A stretch of 64,000 nt of DNA from Actinoplanes solisilvae (GTDB lineage Bacteria; Actinomycetota; Actinomycetes; Mycobacteriales; Micromonosporaceae), in NCBI RefSeq assembly GCF_003999975.1, contig NZ_RJAC01000034.1:1-64000 (forward strand), given 5' to 3'. The notes under the pieces were generated by a model. It was not told the origin of the DNA. It searched no databases and saw nothing but the letters and a program-made list of their open reading frames with translations. Below are positions 16,620 to 25,396 of this stretch, piece by piece (the first letter of the stretch is position 1; each line of letters starts with the position of its first letter). The translations under genes and the position numbers were made by a program.

Positions 16620-17492
16620 CTACGGGTTCGGACGCCAACTCGTCGGAATGCCGGCCAGGCCGGTCGAGTGGGCCCGGGACCCGCTGGCGGTCATCAGCCA
16701 GACCTGCGGCTCCAGAGCCGCACCGGGGTCGTCCGGGTCATCCGCGCCCCGGCCGTAGGCCAGCCACCGCCCGTCGGGCGACCAGACCGGATGGGCCTCG
16801 ACCACGCCGGGCGTGTTGGTCAGCCGCCGCCGGACGCCGGTCAGCGGGTCGACCAGCCAGAGGTCACCGTCGGCGGCGACCGCGATGGTACGGCCGGTCG
16901 GGTTCCAGTCCAAACGGACGGCGCCGGGCAGGTCACTGACCTGCCACGGGTCGGATCCGCCGGCACGATAGACCTGCACCCCCGGCAGGGTGGCGGTGGC
17001 GATCCGAGTACCCAAGGGGTTCCAGGCCGGCTGCAGGTCGTTGAGGTTGTTGTGTGTCACGTTGACGAAGCCGGCGTCGTACCCGTCGGCACTGACCTTG
17101 TATATGTCGCTGCACGCCTCGAAAGCGACCCAGCGTCCGTCCGGTGACCAGCGCGGGCTCGACGGGCCACAAGGGGCGTCGACCAGCCATCGGTCGCCGG
17201 TGCCGTCGGCGGCCACGAGCCGCAGGCTGAACGAGGCCGCGTAGGCGATCTGCTCACCGTCCGGCGAGTAGTCCGGGCTGGCGTACCAGGGCATCCGCCG
17301 GCCGTACGAGATGGCCTCGGAGCCGTCCGGTCGCGCGCTCCGCAACTCGCCGTCGCCGTGCTCGCGGTCCACCGCCAGGGTGAGGATCCGTCCGCCGGGC
17401 CGGCCGGGCACGGCCCCGGCACCGGCCGCCGGGCTCCCCGCCAGCGACAGCACGACCGCGCTCAGCACGATCAGGACCTTGTATCTGCGCAT
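16620..17492 (-). CDS. Secreted TolB-like/PD40 beta-propeller protein
   Basis: 290 residues; signal peptide MRRYKVLIVLSAVVLSLAGS. Repeated PD40 blades: YASPDYSPDGEQIAYAAS, SSPRWSPDGRWVAFEACS, LDWNPTGRTIAVAADGDLWL, AHPVWSPDGRWLAYGRG, giving about five blades. These WD40-like propellers mediate protein contacts at the cell surface. Start ATG 17492 follows GGGAGGTGCG. Located 23 bases downstream of the SPFH gene and possibly cotranscribed. Function unknown. Confidence 0.8.
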   Translation of the reverse strand: MRRYKVLIVLSAVVLSLAGSPAAGAGAVPGRPGGRILTLAVDREHGDGELRSARPDGSEAISYGRRMPWYASPDYSPDGEQIAYAASFSLRLVAADGTGDRWLVDAPCGPSSPRWSPDGRWVAFEACSDIYKVSADGYDAGFVNVTHNNLNDLQPAWNPLGTRIATATLPGVQVYRAGGSDPWQVSDLPGAVRLDWNPTGRTIAVAADGDLWLVDPLTGVRRRLTNTPGVVEAHPVWSPDGRWLAYGRGADDPDDPGAALEPQVWLMTASGSRAHSTGLAGIPTSWRPNP

Positions 17493-17515
17493 GTTCGCAC
17501 CTCCCAGTCAGCGGG

Positions 17516-18373
17516 TCATGAGTCCGAGGTCACCAGGGGTGGAAGGGTCCGGGGTGCGTTGTCACCGTTGGACGCGGACGTGTCCGCGGTGGGACGGCGG
17601 CTCGCCGCCGCCTCGCGGGTGAGGAAGGTGCCCAGCTCACCGATCGTGCTCATCAGCGGTGCGGGGAAGACCACGGTGGTGTTCTTGTCGACGCCGATCT
17701 CCACCAGCGACTGCAGGTTGCGCAGTTGCAGAGCGAGCGGATGCGCCATCATCGTGTCGGAGGCGGCGCCGAGCGCGGCCGCGGCGAGCGATTCGCCCTC
17801 GGCGTTGATGATCTTAGCCCTCTTCTCCCGCTCGGCTTCGGCCTGCTTGGCCATGGCCCGCTTCATCGCGTCGGGAAGCTGAATATCCTTCAGCTCGACC
17901 AGGGTGACCTCGACGCCCCACTCGACGGTGGTGACATCCAGAATGGTGCGGATGTCCTGGTTAATCTTGTCGGTCTCGGAGAGGGTCTCGTCGAGGGTGT
18001 GCCGGCCGACCACCTTGCGCAGCGTGGTCTGGGCGATCTGATTGATGGCCGCATTCACGTTCTCGATGGCCACGACGGACTTGACGGCGTCCACGACGCG
18101 GAAGTAGGCGACGGCGGAGACGTCGACGCTGACGTTGTCGCGGGTGATGATGCCCTGCGACTGGATCGGCATGGTGACGATGCGCAGCGAAACGCGGTGC
18201 ATGACGTCGATGATCGGGATGAGCAGACGGAGGCCGGGGTCTCGGGCGCCGATCACCCGTCCGAGCCGGAACACCACGCCACGCTCGTACTGCTTGACGA
18301 TGCGCACCGAGAGCAGCAGAACCAGCAAGGCCACGGCCCCGACGGCGACCAGGACGGCGGTGGAGGTATTCAT
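17516..18373 (-). CDS. SPFH/stomatin-family membrane protein (slipin-like)
   Basis: 285 residues from ATG 18373. One N-terminal TM helix (STAVLVAVGAVALLVLLLSV), then the SPFH core: VKQYERGVVFRLGRVIGARD, MPIQSQGIITRDNVSVDVSA, TLRKVVGRHTLDETLSETDK, WGVEVTLVELKDIQLPDAMK and an Ala/Glu-rich coiled coil. Closest to slipin-2/prokaryotic stomatins that organise membrane microdomains and associate with NfeD or membrane proteases. No NfeD partner here; a SHOCT membrane protein lies upstream on the same strand. A DosR-like box at 18527 lies ahead of it. Confidence 0.88.
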   Translation of the reverse strand: MNTSTAVLVAVGAVALLVLLLSVRIVKQYERGVVFRLGRVIGARDPGLRLLIPIIDVMHRVSLRIVTMPIQSQGIITRDNVSVDVSAVAYFRVVDAVKSVVAIENVNAAINQIAQTTLRKVVGRHTLDETLSETDKINQDIRTILDVTTVEWGVEVTLVELKDIQLPDAMKRAMAKQAEAEREKRAKIINAEGESLAAAALGAASDTMMAHPLALQLRNLQSLVEIGVDKNTTVVFPAPLMSTIGELGTFLTREAAASRRPTADTSASNGDNAPRTLPPLVTSDS

Positions 18374-18526
18374 CGACAGCTCCTTTCGCAGCCGCGGCGG
18401 CGTCAGCGCCGGGGCAGGTGGCCGGCTCCGCGCCACACGCGGCGCACGACCGGACTAGTACTCACCGGCGTCGATACGCCGCGGGAGTCCCGATGCCATC
18501 CTGCGGCGTTGCGACCGAGCGGGCAT

Positions 18527-18540
18527 GTGCCGAAAGACCC
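18527..18540 (-). promoter_or_regulatory. DosR/DevR-like box upstream of SPFH gene
   Basis: Minus strand reads GGGTCTTTCGGCAC, 12 of 14 matches to GGGACTTTCGGCCC. It lies between the SHOCT gene end and the SPFH start (18373), about 155 bases upstream of the latter. Confidence 0.4.
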
Positions 18541-18578
18541 TTGTTGCCGGTCCGGCGACAGCAGAGCCGGCGCGCCGG

Positions 18579-18869
18579 TCATTCGGCTTCGGCGTCCGGG
18601 CCCGACGGGACCGCGAGGGGATGGCGCTCGTCGTCGCGAGCGGCGATCTTCGCCATCGCCCGGTGGTACTGGCCGCAGGTGATCTCCTCGGCGGCGAGCT
18701 GGGCGACGAGCACACCCTCCAGACTTTCCGGCTGCGCCGGTCCGCTCTCAGCCCGCTGCTCCTCGGGGACGTCGTGACGCAGCTTCGCCGCCTCGTCGTA
18801 CCAGCCGAAGATGAACGGCAGCGAGCACATCCCGGCGAGAACCACGAATACCACCAGAGCGAACAACAT
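18579..18869 (-). CDS. SHOCT-domain small membrane protein
   Basis: 96 residues: one TM helix (MLFALVVFVVLAGMCSLPFI), a short acidic linker and a C-terminal SHOCT helix-turn (LEGVLVAQLAAEEITCGQYH). SHOCT domains mediate oligomerisation of membrane-associated proteins. Start ATG 18869 after GGGAGGTG. Upstream of, and same strand as, the SPFH gene; both have DosR-like boxes. Confidence 0.75.
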   Translation of the reverse strand: MLFALVVFVVLAGMCSLPFIFGWYDEAAKLRHDVPEEQRAESGPAQPESLEGVLVAQLAAEEITCGQYHRAMAKIAARDDERHPLAVPSGPDAEAE

Positions 18870-18919
18870 CTTTCACACCTCCCGTCCACAATGCTCGACC
18901 GGCGTGACGCCGGAGGGCA

Positions 18920-18933
18920 GGGAAGAAGGTCCC
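18920..18933 (-). promoter_or_regulatory. DosR/DevR-like box upstream of SHOCT gene
   Basis: Minus strand GGGACCTTCTTCCC, 11 of 14 to GGGACTTTCGGCCC with GGG/CCC symmetric ends, about 52 bases ahead of the SHOCT start codon, a good activator position. Confidence 0.45.
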
Positions 18934-19015
18934 GCGTCGTGCGTGCCGATGGGCCCAGGCAGCGATGCCACCGTTGTCACCGCAGCGCCGGGACCGCCCG
19001 GCGCCCGAGGTCGAG

Positions 19016-19330
19016 GCCTCCGGGCACGCGACGCGCAGGTTCGCCGCGATGGTGGTGTCGAACAGGTAGGCGTCCTCGGGCAGGTGGCCGACGATCCGGC
19101 GGACCCGTTCGGGTGCGAGACGACGCAGGTCGATACCGTCCAGGGTGACCCGGCCGGCGCTCGGGTCGAGAACGCGGACCAGCAACGCCGCGACGGTGCT
19201 CTTGCCGCAGCCGCTCGGACCGGTCAGCGCGACCCGGTCCCCGGGCCGCAGCTCGAGGTCGACGTCGTGCAGCACCGTGCAGCACCGTGCAGGCCGCGTC
19301 GACCGCCTCCAGGCGAGCATGATGACGGTC
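19016..19330 (-). pseudogene. CydC-type ABC exporter ATPase fragment
   Basis: Reads VLHDVDLELRPGDRVALTGP, SGCGKSTVAALLVRVLDPSA (Walker A GPSGCGKST) and RIVGHLPEDAYLFDTTIAAN, ending ANLRVACPEAS. This is the ATPase domain of the CydC/CydD cysteine/glutathione exporter type (Q-loop region LFDTTIAANL). The signature, Walker B and membrane domain are absent. Just upstream a 10-bp tandem duplication splits the frame ahead of VLHDVD. A dead remnant, perhaps of a former cytochrome bd cluster. Confidence 0.65.
19266..19292. repeat. 10-bp tandem duplication in ABC remnant
   Basis: The unit CGTGCAGCAC occurs 2.7 times in a row. Removing one copy rejoins the minus-strand readings LEAVDAACTVL and HDVDLELRPG in one frame, so the duplication is the frameshifting lesion. 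Confidence 0.75.
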
Positions 19331-19443
19331 AGCAGCTCGCCGAGGCACCGGGCCCCGGCCGGTGATGTGCCGGTCACCGTGGCCCTGAACGCGGCCGGCC
19401 CGGTCGCGCTGGTGCCGGTCGATCAAAGGGAGGAGGCCCCGCT

Positions 19444-19845
19444 GTGAACGCCACCCCGGCGCCGCCGCTGCGAGCCGGCCGCCTGTTCCGGCGGTGGTTC
19501 GTCACCGTGACCGCCGGCGAGTTCCTCGGATTCGTCGCACCGGCGACCGTCGGAGCGCTCACCCGCGACGCGCCCGCCGCCGTCGGCGTCGGCGCCGTCC
19601 TGGCGGCCGGCGCGGTGGAGGGAATGATGCTCGGGCTGGCCCAGGCCACGGTTCTCCGGCGGGCGCTCCCCCGCCTCCCGGCGCGGCGGTCTTCGTCGGC
19701 TTCTCGACCCCCCTGTGGCAGCCGGGACAGCCGCTCGCCCTCACCGTGACGATCGGCGTGGCGGGCGGCCTGCTCATGGCGGCGGTGACCGCGGCCGTCA
19801 CGGGGACAGCGCTGCGGGGGCTGCTCGCGGGCGGCTCCCCCGGCG
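19444..19845 (+). pseudogene. Membrane protein with internal deletion/frameshift
   Basis: GTG start; VNATPAPPLRAGRLFRRWFV then helices VTAGEFLGFVAPATVGALT and GVGAVLAAGAVEGMMLGLAQ. Near 19680 the frame is lost, and AAVFVGFSTPLWQPGQPLAL plus TIGVAGGLLMAAVTAAVTGT continue in another frame up to about 19845. Looks like a four-helix actinobacterial membrane protein from which an inner part was deleted. No function assigned. Confidence 0.55.
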
Positions 19846-19846
19846 A

Positions 19847-22297
19847 TCAGCTCTCGACGACCGCTTCAACGCGGACCACCGCCCCGGGGCCGGCGGGCGG
19901 CACGACGGTGCCGTCGACTCGTTCGCCGTCCACCAGAAGGTAACTGACCCGGCCGGTCGTCCCGGCCGGCTTGCGTACGGTGATCTCGTAGGTGGCGCCC
20001 CGGAACACCCGGGTGGCCCGGAAGCCGGGCCAGCTCGCCGGCAGCACCGGGTCGACTCGCAGCCCGGTCAGCTCGGGCCGGAGACCGAGGATCCACTGCG
20101 TGATCGCGACGAGGTTCCAGGCCGCGGTGCCGGTGAGCCACGAGTTCTTGGCCTCGCCGTGGGTGGGCGCGTCCCGGCCGGCGATCATCTGCGCGTAGAC
20201 GTACGGTTCGCAGCGGTGCACCTCGCTGATCGCCTCCCGCACCGAGGGGTTGATCCGCCGGTAGTAGTCGAAGGCCCGCTCGCCGTTGCCCACCATCGCC
20301 TCGGCGATCATGATCCACGGGTTGGTGTGGCAGAAGATCCCGGCGTTCTCCTTGTAGCCGGGCGGGTACGAGGAGATCTCGCCCAGCTCGAGCCGGTAAC
20401 CGGAGTACGCCGGCTGCTGCAGGACGATGCCGTGCGGGGTGGCCAGGCGCTGCTCGACGCTGCGCAGTGCCCGCACGGCCATTCCGTCACCGAGGCCGAC
20501 CCCGCCCAGCACACACATGCCCTGCGGCTCGATGAAGATCTGCCCCTCGTCGTCGGTGCTCGAGCCGATCGGGTTGCCGGAGAAGTCGTACGCCCGGCGG
20601 AACCACGCGCCGTCCCACCCGTGCTCGACGATGACGCCGGTCATCTTCTCGGCGGCGGCGCGGAACTCGGTCGCTTCCCCGGTCAGGCCGCGCAGCTCGG
20701 CGATCGCGGCCAGTTCCTTGGCGGCCAGCACGAACTGCCCGGCGATGAAGACCGACTCGGCGACGCCGCCGCTGACGTTCTCGGTGGTCTGGAACGGCTC
20801 GCCCGGCGTGTCGGAGAAGCAGTTGAGGTTGAGGCAGTCGTTCCAGTCGGCCCGGCCGATCAGGGGCAGTCCGTGCGGGCCGAGCCGGTGCTGGGTGTAG
20901 CGCAGCGAGCGGAGCAGGTGCTCGTAGAGCGGGGCCTCGCTGCCAGGCTCGTTGTCGAACGGCACCGGCTCGTCGAGGATCGTCTCGTCACCGGTCTCCT
21001 TGACATACGCGGAGACGCCGAGCACCAGCCACAACGGGTCGTCGTTGAAGCCCTCGCCGATGTCGTTGTTCCCGCGCTTCGTCAACGGCTGATATTGGTG
21101 GTACGCCCCACCGGTCGTCTTCTGGGTGGCCGCGATGTCCAGGATCCGCTCGCGGGCACGCTCGGGAATCATGTGGACGAAACCGAGCAGGTCCTGGTTG
21201 GAATCGCGAAAACCCATGCCGCGGCCGATCCCCGATTCGAAGAACGAGGCCGACCGACTCAGATTGAAGGTCACCATGCACTGGTACGCATTCCAGACGT
21301 TCACCATCCGGTCGGTGTCCACGTCCGGGGTCGTCACCCGCAGGCCGCCGAGCAGCCGGTCCCAGTGCTCGCCGAGGGCCGCGAAGCCCGCCGCGACCGT
21401 CTCCGGACGCAGCCAGCGCTCGATCACCGGGCGTACGCGGCGCTTGTTGATCGTCTGGGAACCGGGCGGATCGAACTTCTCGTCCCGCGGGTTCTCCGCG
21501 TAGCCCAGCACGAAGACGACCTCGCGGCTCTCCCCCGGCGCCAGGCCGAGCCGCACGTGATGGCTCCCGATCGGCGCCCAACCGTGCGCGACCGACCTGG
21601 AGGCCGCGCCGCGCTCGACCGTCACCGGGCGGTCCCAGCCACGGTAGGGGCCGAGGAAGGCCTCCCGCTGGGTGTCGAACCCGGCGAGCGGCTCCGAGCA
21701 GGCGAAGTACGCGAAGTGGTCGCGCCGCTCCCGGTACTCGGTCTTGTGGTAGATCACCTCGTCGGCCACCTCGACCTCGCCGGTGGAGAAGTTCCGCTGG
21801 AAGTTCGTCGCGTCGTCCTGCGCGTCCCACAGGCAGAACTCGACCGAGGAGAACAGCGAGAGGTCGGCCGCTGCATCGCGCTCGTTGGTGATCCGCACCC
21901 GCCAGACCTCGAGGGTCTCGCCGAGCGGCACGAAGTAGAGCGTCTCGGCCCGGATCCCGTCACGGGCGGACGCGATCCGGGTGTACGACAGGCCATGGCG
22001 GCACTCGTAGTCGTCGAGCGAGCCGCGAACCGGCTGCCACGACGGCGACCAGAAATCGCCGGTGGCGTCGTCGCGCACGTACAGGTAGCGGCCGCCGAGG
22101 TCGAACGGCGCGTTGTTGTAGCGGTAGCGGGTCAGACGGCGCAGCCGGGCGTCGCGGTAGAACGAGTAGCCACCCGCGGTGTTGGAGACGATGCCGAAAT
22201 ACGCCTCGGTGCCCAGGTAGTTGATCCAGGGCAGCGGCGTGTCGGGCCGCTCGATGACGTACTCACGCCGCTGATCGTCAAAGTGTCCGTAGCGCAC
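19847..22297 (-). CDS. GH94 glycoside phosphorylase (cellobiose phosphorylase-like)
   Basis: 816 residues, GTG start (MRYGHFDDQRREYVIERPDT) after GAGGAGG. N-terminal beta-sandwich (DLGGRYLYVRDDATGDFWSP) and (alpha/alpha)6 catalytic barrel with FRDSNQDLLGFVHMIPERAR, the catalytic Asp in GRADWNDCLNLN, ENAGIFCHTNPWIMIAEAM and the phosphate-site region. Length and motifs match cellobiose/cellodextrin-type phosphorylases: reversible phosphorolysis of beta-glucosides to glucose-1-phosphate, cytoplasmic and energy saving. This fits a fermentative or low-oxygen programme. Stands alone; nearest same-strand gene is the GyrI-like one upstream, 103 bases away. Confidence 0.92.
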   Translation of the reverse strand: MRYGHFDDQRREYVIERPDTPLPWINYLGTEAYFGIVSNTAGGYSFYRDARLRRLTRYRYNNAPFDLGGRYLYVRDDATGDFWSPSWQPVRGSLDDYECRHGLSYTRIASARDGIRAETLYFVPLGETLEVWRVRITNERDAAADLSLFSSVEFCLWDAQDDATNFQRNFSTGEVEVADEVIYHKTEYRERRDHFAYFACSEPLAGFDTQREAFLGPYRGWDRPVTVERGAASRSVAHGWAPIGSHHVRLGLAPGESREVVFVLGYAENPRDEKFDPPGSQTINKRRVRPVIERWLRPETVAAGFAALGEHWDRLLGGLRVTTPDVDTDRMVNVWNAYQCMVTFNLSRSASFFESGIGRGMGFRDSNQDLLGFVHMIPERARERILDIAATQKTTGGAYHQYQPLTKRGNNDIGEGFNDDPLWLVLGVSAYVKETGDETILDEPVPFDNEPGSEAPLYEHLLRSLRYTQHRLGPHGLPLIGRADWNDCLNLNCFSDTPGEPFQTTENVSGGVAESVFIAGQFVLAAKELAAIAELRGLTGEATEFRAAAEKMTGVIVEHGWDGAWFRRAYDFSGNPIGSSTDDEGQIFIEPQGMCVLGGVGLGDGMAVRALRSVEQRLATPHGIVLQQPAYSGYRLELGEISSYPPGYKENAGIFCHTNPWIMIAEAMVGNGERAFDYYRRINPSVREAISEVHRCEPYVYAQMIAGRDAPTHGEAKNSWLTGTAAWNLVAITQWILGLRPELTGLRVDPVLPASWPGFRATRVFRGATYEITVRKPAGTTGRVSYLLVDGERVDGTVVPPAGPGAVVRVEAVVES

Positions 22298-22400
22298 CAG
22301 GTCCTCCTCGGCGGCATCGGGAGCGCTCCCACCCCCGCTCGGAAAGTCATGCTATGAGGGACCACCGGTTGCCCGCGACCCCCGGCCCGCCGGACGGCGC

Positions 22401-22865
22401 TCACCCGGCGCGGTAGGGCATGACCAGGTCGGTGCTCCACGTGGCGGGGTCCGGCTGCGCGGCGGGATTGGTGTAGTACACCTCCCAGTGCGGCCCGGCG
22501 GCCTCGAGGTCCCGCTCCTTCAGCCAGTCGGCGACCGCCTGACAGGCGAGGGCGAGATCTTCGTAGCGGCCCTCATGAGTGGTGACCGCGGCCGGGCCGC
22601 CAGGCAGCCGTGACGCGACGACCCGCCCCCGGCCGGCCACCGGCTGCAGGACCGGGAAACCGGCCTCCACCTGCAGCAGGCCCCCGTCGAAGGTGTACCG
22701 CGCGAAGGGCGGTCCACTCGTCCGGATGCCCAGGTTCGTCAGGTATCGGTAGACCTCCTCGTAGACGCCCGCGATCCAAGCCGGAAGCTGGGCGGCCGGC
22801 ATGCTCCCCCGGATCACCGCTGTGTCCTGGGCGGCCAGCGTGCGGCTCTCGATGTCATATGTCAT
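22401..22865 (-). CDS. GyrI-like/SOUL effector-binding domain protein
   Basis: 154 residues: IESRTLAAQDTAVIRGSMPA, AWIAGVYEEVYRYLTNLGIR, GPPFARYTF and AAVTTHEGRYEDLALACQAV with a terminal WEVYYTNP. These are features of the GyrI-like small-molecule-binding fold (as in the AraC/MerR effector domains and SbmC), here without a DNA-binding domain. May bind small cationic or aromatic ligands. Divergent from the CoA-binding gene; an exact DosR-like box lies in the shared promoter region. Confidence 0.75.
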   Translation of the reverse strand: MTYDIESRTLAAQDTAVIRGSMPAAQLPAWIAGVYEEVYRYLTNLGIRTSGPPFARYTFDGGLLQVEAGFPVLQPVAGRGRVVASRLPGGPAAVTTHEGRYEDLALACQAVADWLKERDLEAAGPHWEVYYTNPAAQPDPATWSTDLVMPYRAG

Positions 22866-22992
22866 GAGTCACCTCCGTGTCTCTTCGACAGTCGCCCTCC
22901 TGGCAGCCGGACGCCAGGGACGTCGGCCCCGCGCTGACCGGGTCCTCCGTCGGGAAGCCCGAGCCGGCCGGTGCGAATTCGCCCTCGGCGGC

Positions 22993-23006
22993 GGGACTTT
23001 CGGCCC
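22993..23006 (+). promoter_or_regulatory. Exact DosR/DevR-like box in divergent promoter
   Basis: GGGACTTTCGGCCC sits 57 bases before the ATG of the CoA-binding gene (23064) and about 128 bases before the GyrI-like start. The half-sites GGGAC and GGCCC with 4-base spacing match the mycobacterial DosR pattern GGGAC-N4-GTCCC in layout. A degenerate second copy (GGGACGTCGGCCCC) lies near 22917. Confidence 0.6.
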
Positions 23007-23063
23007 TTCATCCGGCGGCGCCGGCGTGCGCAGGCTGAACGCCGAGGCTGAGGAGGACCGGCG

Positions 23064-24398
23064 ATGACCATGTCCACGACGCTGCTCGCCGGCGACGCAC
23101 CCAGGCAACACCGGGATTCCGCCGCCGGCGGGAGCGCCCCAGCCGATCCGTCGTTCCGTCCCCTGCTGGCGCCACGGTCGGTGGCCGTGGCGGGCGACCT
23201 GCAACAGCACGGCCACGCCGGCTACGAGATGCTGCGCTCCCTGCGTGACTACGGGTTCCGCGGCCGGCTCTATCCGGTGCACGACTCGGGCCGTCCGGTC
23301 TGCGGCATACCGGGCTACCGCACCGTTGCCGAACTGCCCGAGCCGGCCGACCTGATCGTGCTGGCCACCGAGGCCGGCCGTACGCCCGAAGTGATCCGTG
23401 CGGCAGGGCGCCGGGGCATTCCCTGTGCCGTCCTGCTCAACAGCGCCGACGGGCGGCGTCACCACGAGGTGCTGCAGGCCGCCCGCGACCACAGCGTCCT
23501 GATCGCCGGACCGGGCAGCTTCGGGGTGCTCAACACCGATGTGCGGGTGCGGCTGAACGCCACCCTGACCCGAACCCGTCCGCCGCGCGGCGGATTGGCC
23601 CTGGCCTCGCAGTCCAGCGCTGTCGGGGTGGCGCTGCTGGAGCACGTCGCCCGGGACGGCTGCGGAGTCGCCAGCTTCGTCTCCGCCGGCGACGATCTCG
23701 ACCTCGGCAACGCCGGCCTGATCGACTACTGGTATCGAGACGCGCACACCAGGGCGGTCGCCGTGTTTCCCGACTCGCCCGCCGACCACCGCCGGTTCGC
23801 GCAGGCCGCCCGGTCGCTCGCGCGGCGCAAACCGGTGCTGCTGATCGGCAGCGGCCATCCGGACTCGGTCGTCGCGGATCCGCTGGTCACCGAGGCCGGC
23901 ATGGTCTGCACGACCAGCCTCGACGAGATGACCGACGCGGCGCGGATGCTGGTCAACCAGCCCTTGCCGGCCGGCGACCGGCTGGGCGTGGTCGGCAACG
24001 CCGGCGCTCTCACCACGATCACCGGCGGCACCGCGAAGGCGTACGGCTTCGTCGTGCCAGCTGGCTGCACTATCGACCTCGGCGCCGAGGCCGGCCCGGC
24101 CGAGATCGCCCTGTCGGTGGAGGAACTGACCGCGACCGGCATGGTCGACATCGTGGTCGTGGTGGTCGTCGGCTCGCGGTCCAACTGTCCCGCCGCGATC
24201 ATGACGGCGATTGCCGGCGTGCTCGACCGGCGCCCCGGGCTCACCGCGGCCGCTGTGCTGGCCGGCACTCCCGACGACGTCCATCGAGTAGGCCTGCGGG
24301 ACACCCCGGTCTATCGCCAGCAGGACCGGGCGTTGCGGGCGCTGAGCCATGCCCACCGCTATGCACGGTGGCGCGGACGCGATTCCCGGCCCCGGTAG
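23064..24398 (+). CDS. Acyl-CoA synthetase (ADP-forming) alpha-like protein, CoA-binding
   Basis: 444 residues. Start ATG 23064 after GAGGAGG (second ATG at 23070). N-terminal CoA-binding domain (LLAPRSVAVAGDLQQHGHAG, YEMLRSLRDYGFRGRLYPV) and two succinyl-CoA-ligase-like flavodoxin domains (LALASQSSAVGVALLEHVA, RKPVLLIGSGHPDSVVADPL). This is the alpha-subunit layout of ADP-forming acetyl-CoA synthetases and PatZ-like proteins. The segment that normally carries the phospho-His (SHTGALAG) is replaced by a short GSGHPDSVVADP, and there is no ATP-grasp or acetyltransferase domain. Probably a regulatory or divergent member, with a DosR-like box upstream. Confidence 0.75.
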   Translation: MTMSTTLLAGDAPRQHRDSAAGGSAPADPSFRPLLAPRSVAVAGDLQQHGHAGYEMLRSLRDYGFRGRLYPVHDSGRPVCGIPGYRTVAELPEPADLIVLATEAGRTPEVIRAAGRRGIPCAVLLNSADGRRHHEVLQAARDHSVLIAGPGSFGVLNTDVRVRLNATLTRTRPPRGGLALASQSSAVGVALLEHVARDGCGVASFVSAGDDLDLGNAGLIDYWYRDAHTRAVAVFPDSPADHRRFAQAARSLARRKPVLLIGSGHPDSVVADPLVTEAGMVCTTSLDEMTDAARMLVNQPLPAGDRLGVVGNAGALTTITGGTAKAYGFVVPAGCTIDLGAEAGPAEIALSVEELTATGMVDIVVVVVVGSRSNCPAAIMTAIAGVLDRRPGLTAAAVLAGTPDDVHRVGLRDTPVYRQQDRALRALSHAHRYARWRGRDSRPR

Positions 24399-24417
24399 CC
24401 CGGCCGCCGCGCGATTG

Positions 24418-24431
24418 CGGACTTCCGGCCC
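24418..24431 (+). promoter_or_regulatory. DosR/DevR-like box upstream of universal stress protein
   Basis: CGGACTTCCGGCCC matches GGGACTTTCGGCCC at 12 of 14 positions and lies 77 bases before the ATG at 24509. Location fits an activator site. Confidence 0.5.
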
Positions 24432-24508
24432 ATCGCCACGGGCCCCGCCGCCTCTGAACAAGGCCCTCGGCTGACCCCAGGATGGGAGGGACGAGAGGGG
24501 AAACGGCC

Positions 24509-25363
24509 ATGGTGACCAGGCAGATCGTCGTCGGCGCCGATGACGCCGCCGCCAGCCGGGCGGCCGTCGACTGGGCCGCTCACGAGGCTCGACGGCGACG
24601 GGTCCTCCTACGCATCGTGCACACCTTCGACTGGGACTGGCGCGAGCAGACGGCCGGGGCCGACGACGCCCGGCGGCGGGCCGAGGCGGTCGCGGTGGCC
24701 GCGTTCGACCGGGCCCGGGAGATCGCGCCCGGCATCATCATCGAGACCGACACCGTGATCGGCCCGGCCGTGCCGCGGCTGCTGGAGGCGTCGCACGACG
24801 CCGAACTGCTGGTCGTCGGCAACCGGGGGCGGGGCGGCTTCATCGGATTGCTGCTCGGCTCGGTCAGCCGGCGCGTCGCCTCCCACGCGCTGTGCCCGGT
24901 CGTCGTCGTGCGCGGCCGGCCCGACATCCCCGGCGGCCCGATCGCCGCGGGTGTGGACCACACCCCGACCGCCGACCTGGTGCTCCAGACCGCGTTCACG
25001 GCCGCGAGCGAGCAGGCCTGCCCTGTCGTGGTGGTTCGCGCCTACGCGCCGGTCGTGCCCCTGACGACGATGCCGGTGCCGCCCCGGGTGGCGATCCTCC
25101 CCGAGCAGGACGACGCCGAACGGGCCCGGCTGGAGGCGCGGCTGGCGCCCTGGCGGGCCAAGTATCCCGAGCTGGAGGTCGACGAGGTGATCAGCCAGGG
25201 GAGCGCCGCCGCGGCGTTGGTCGAAGTCTCGCGCTCCGCTCGCCTGGTCGTCATCGGAAGCCGTGGCCGCAGCCCGATCAGCGGCGGACTGCTCGGCTCG
25301 ACCGGCCTGCAACTGCTGCACCACGCCGAGTGCCCCGTGCACATCGCCCGCCAGGTGCGGTGA
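24509..25363 (+). CDS. Tandem-domain universal stress protein
   Basis: 284 residues with two UspA domains. Each has the N-terminal strand (IVVGADDAAASRAAVDW; IAAGVDHTPTADLV) and an ATP-binding loop: VVGNRGRGGFIGLLLGSVSR in domain 1 and VIGSRGRSPISGGLLGSTGL in domain 2 (G-2x-G-9x-G-S/T). Such ATP-binding tandem Usps are part of the DosR dormancy regulon in mycobacteria. Start ATG 24509 after GAGAGGGG; a DosR-like box is 77 bases upstream. Cytoplasmic. Confidence 0.9.
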   Translation: MVTRQIVVGADDAAASRAAVDWAAHEARRRRVLLRIVHTFDWDWREQTAGADDARRRAEAVAVAAFDRAREIAPGIIIETDTVIGPAVPRLLEASHDAELLVVGNRGRGGFIGLLLGSVSRRVASHALCPVVVVRGRPDIPGGPIAAGVDHTPTADLVLQTAFTAASEQACPVVVVRAYAPVVPLTTMPVPPRVAILPEQDDAERARLEARLAPWRAKYPELEVDEVISQGSAAAALVEVSRSARLVVIGSRGRSPISGGLLGSTGLQLLHHAECPVHIARQVR

Positions 25364-25396
25364 CCGCACCGGCACCTCGTCCGAAGGGAGGCGGCC

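Noticed and set aside
19715..22357. 880-codon plus-strand frame
   Set aside because: Exact antisense of the GH94 gene; composition typical of a high-GC shadow frame, no recognisable domain.
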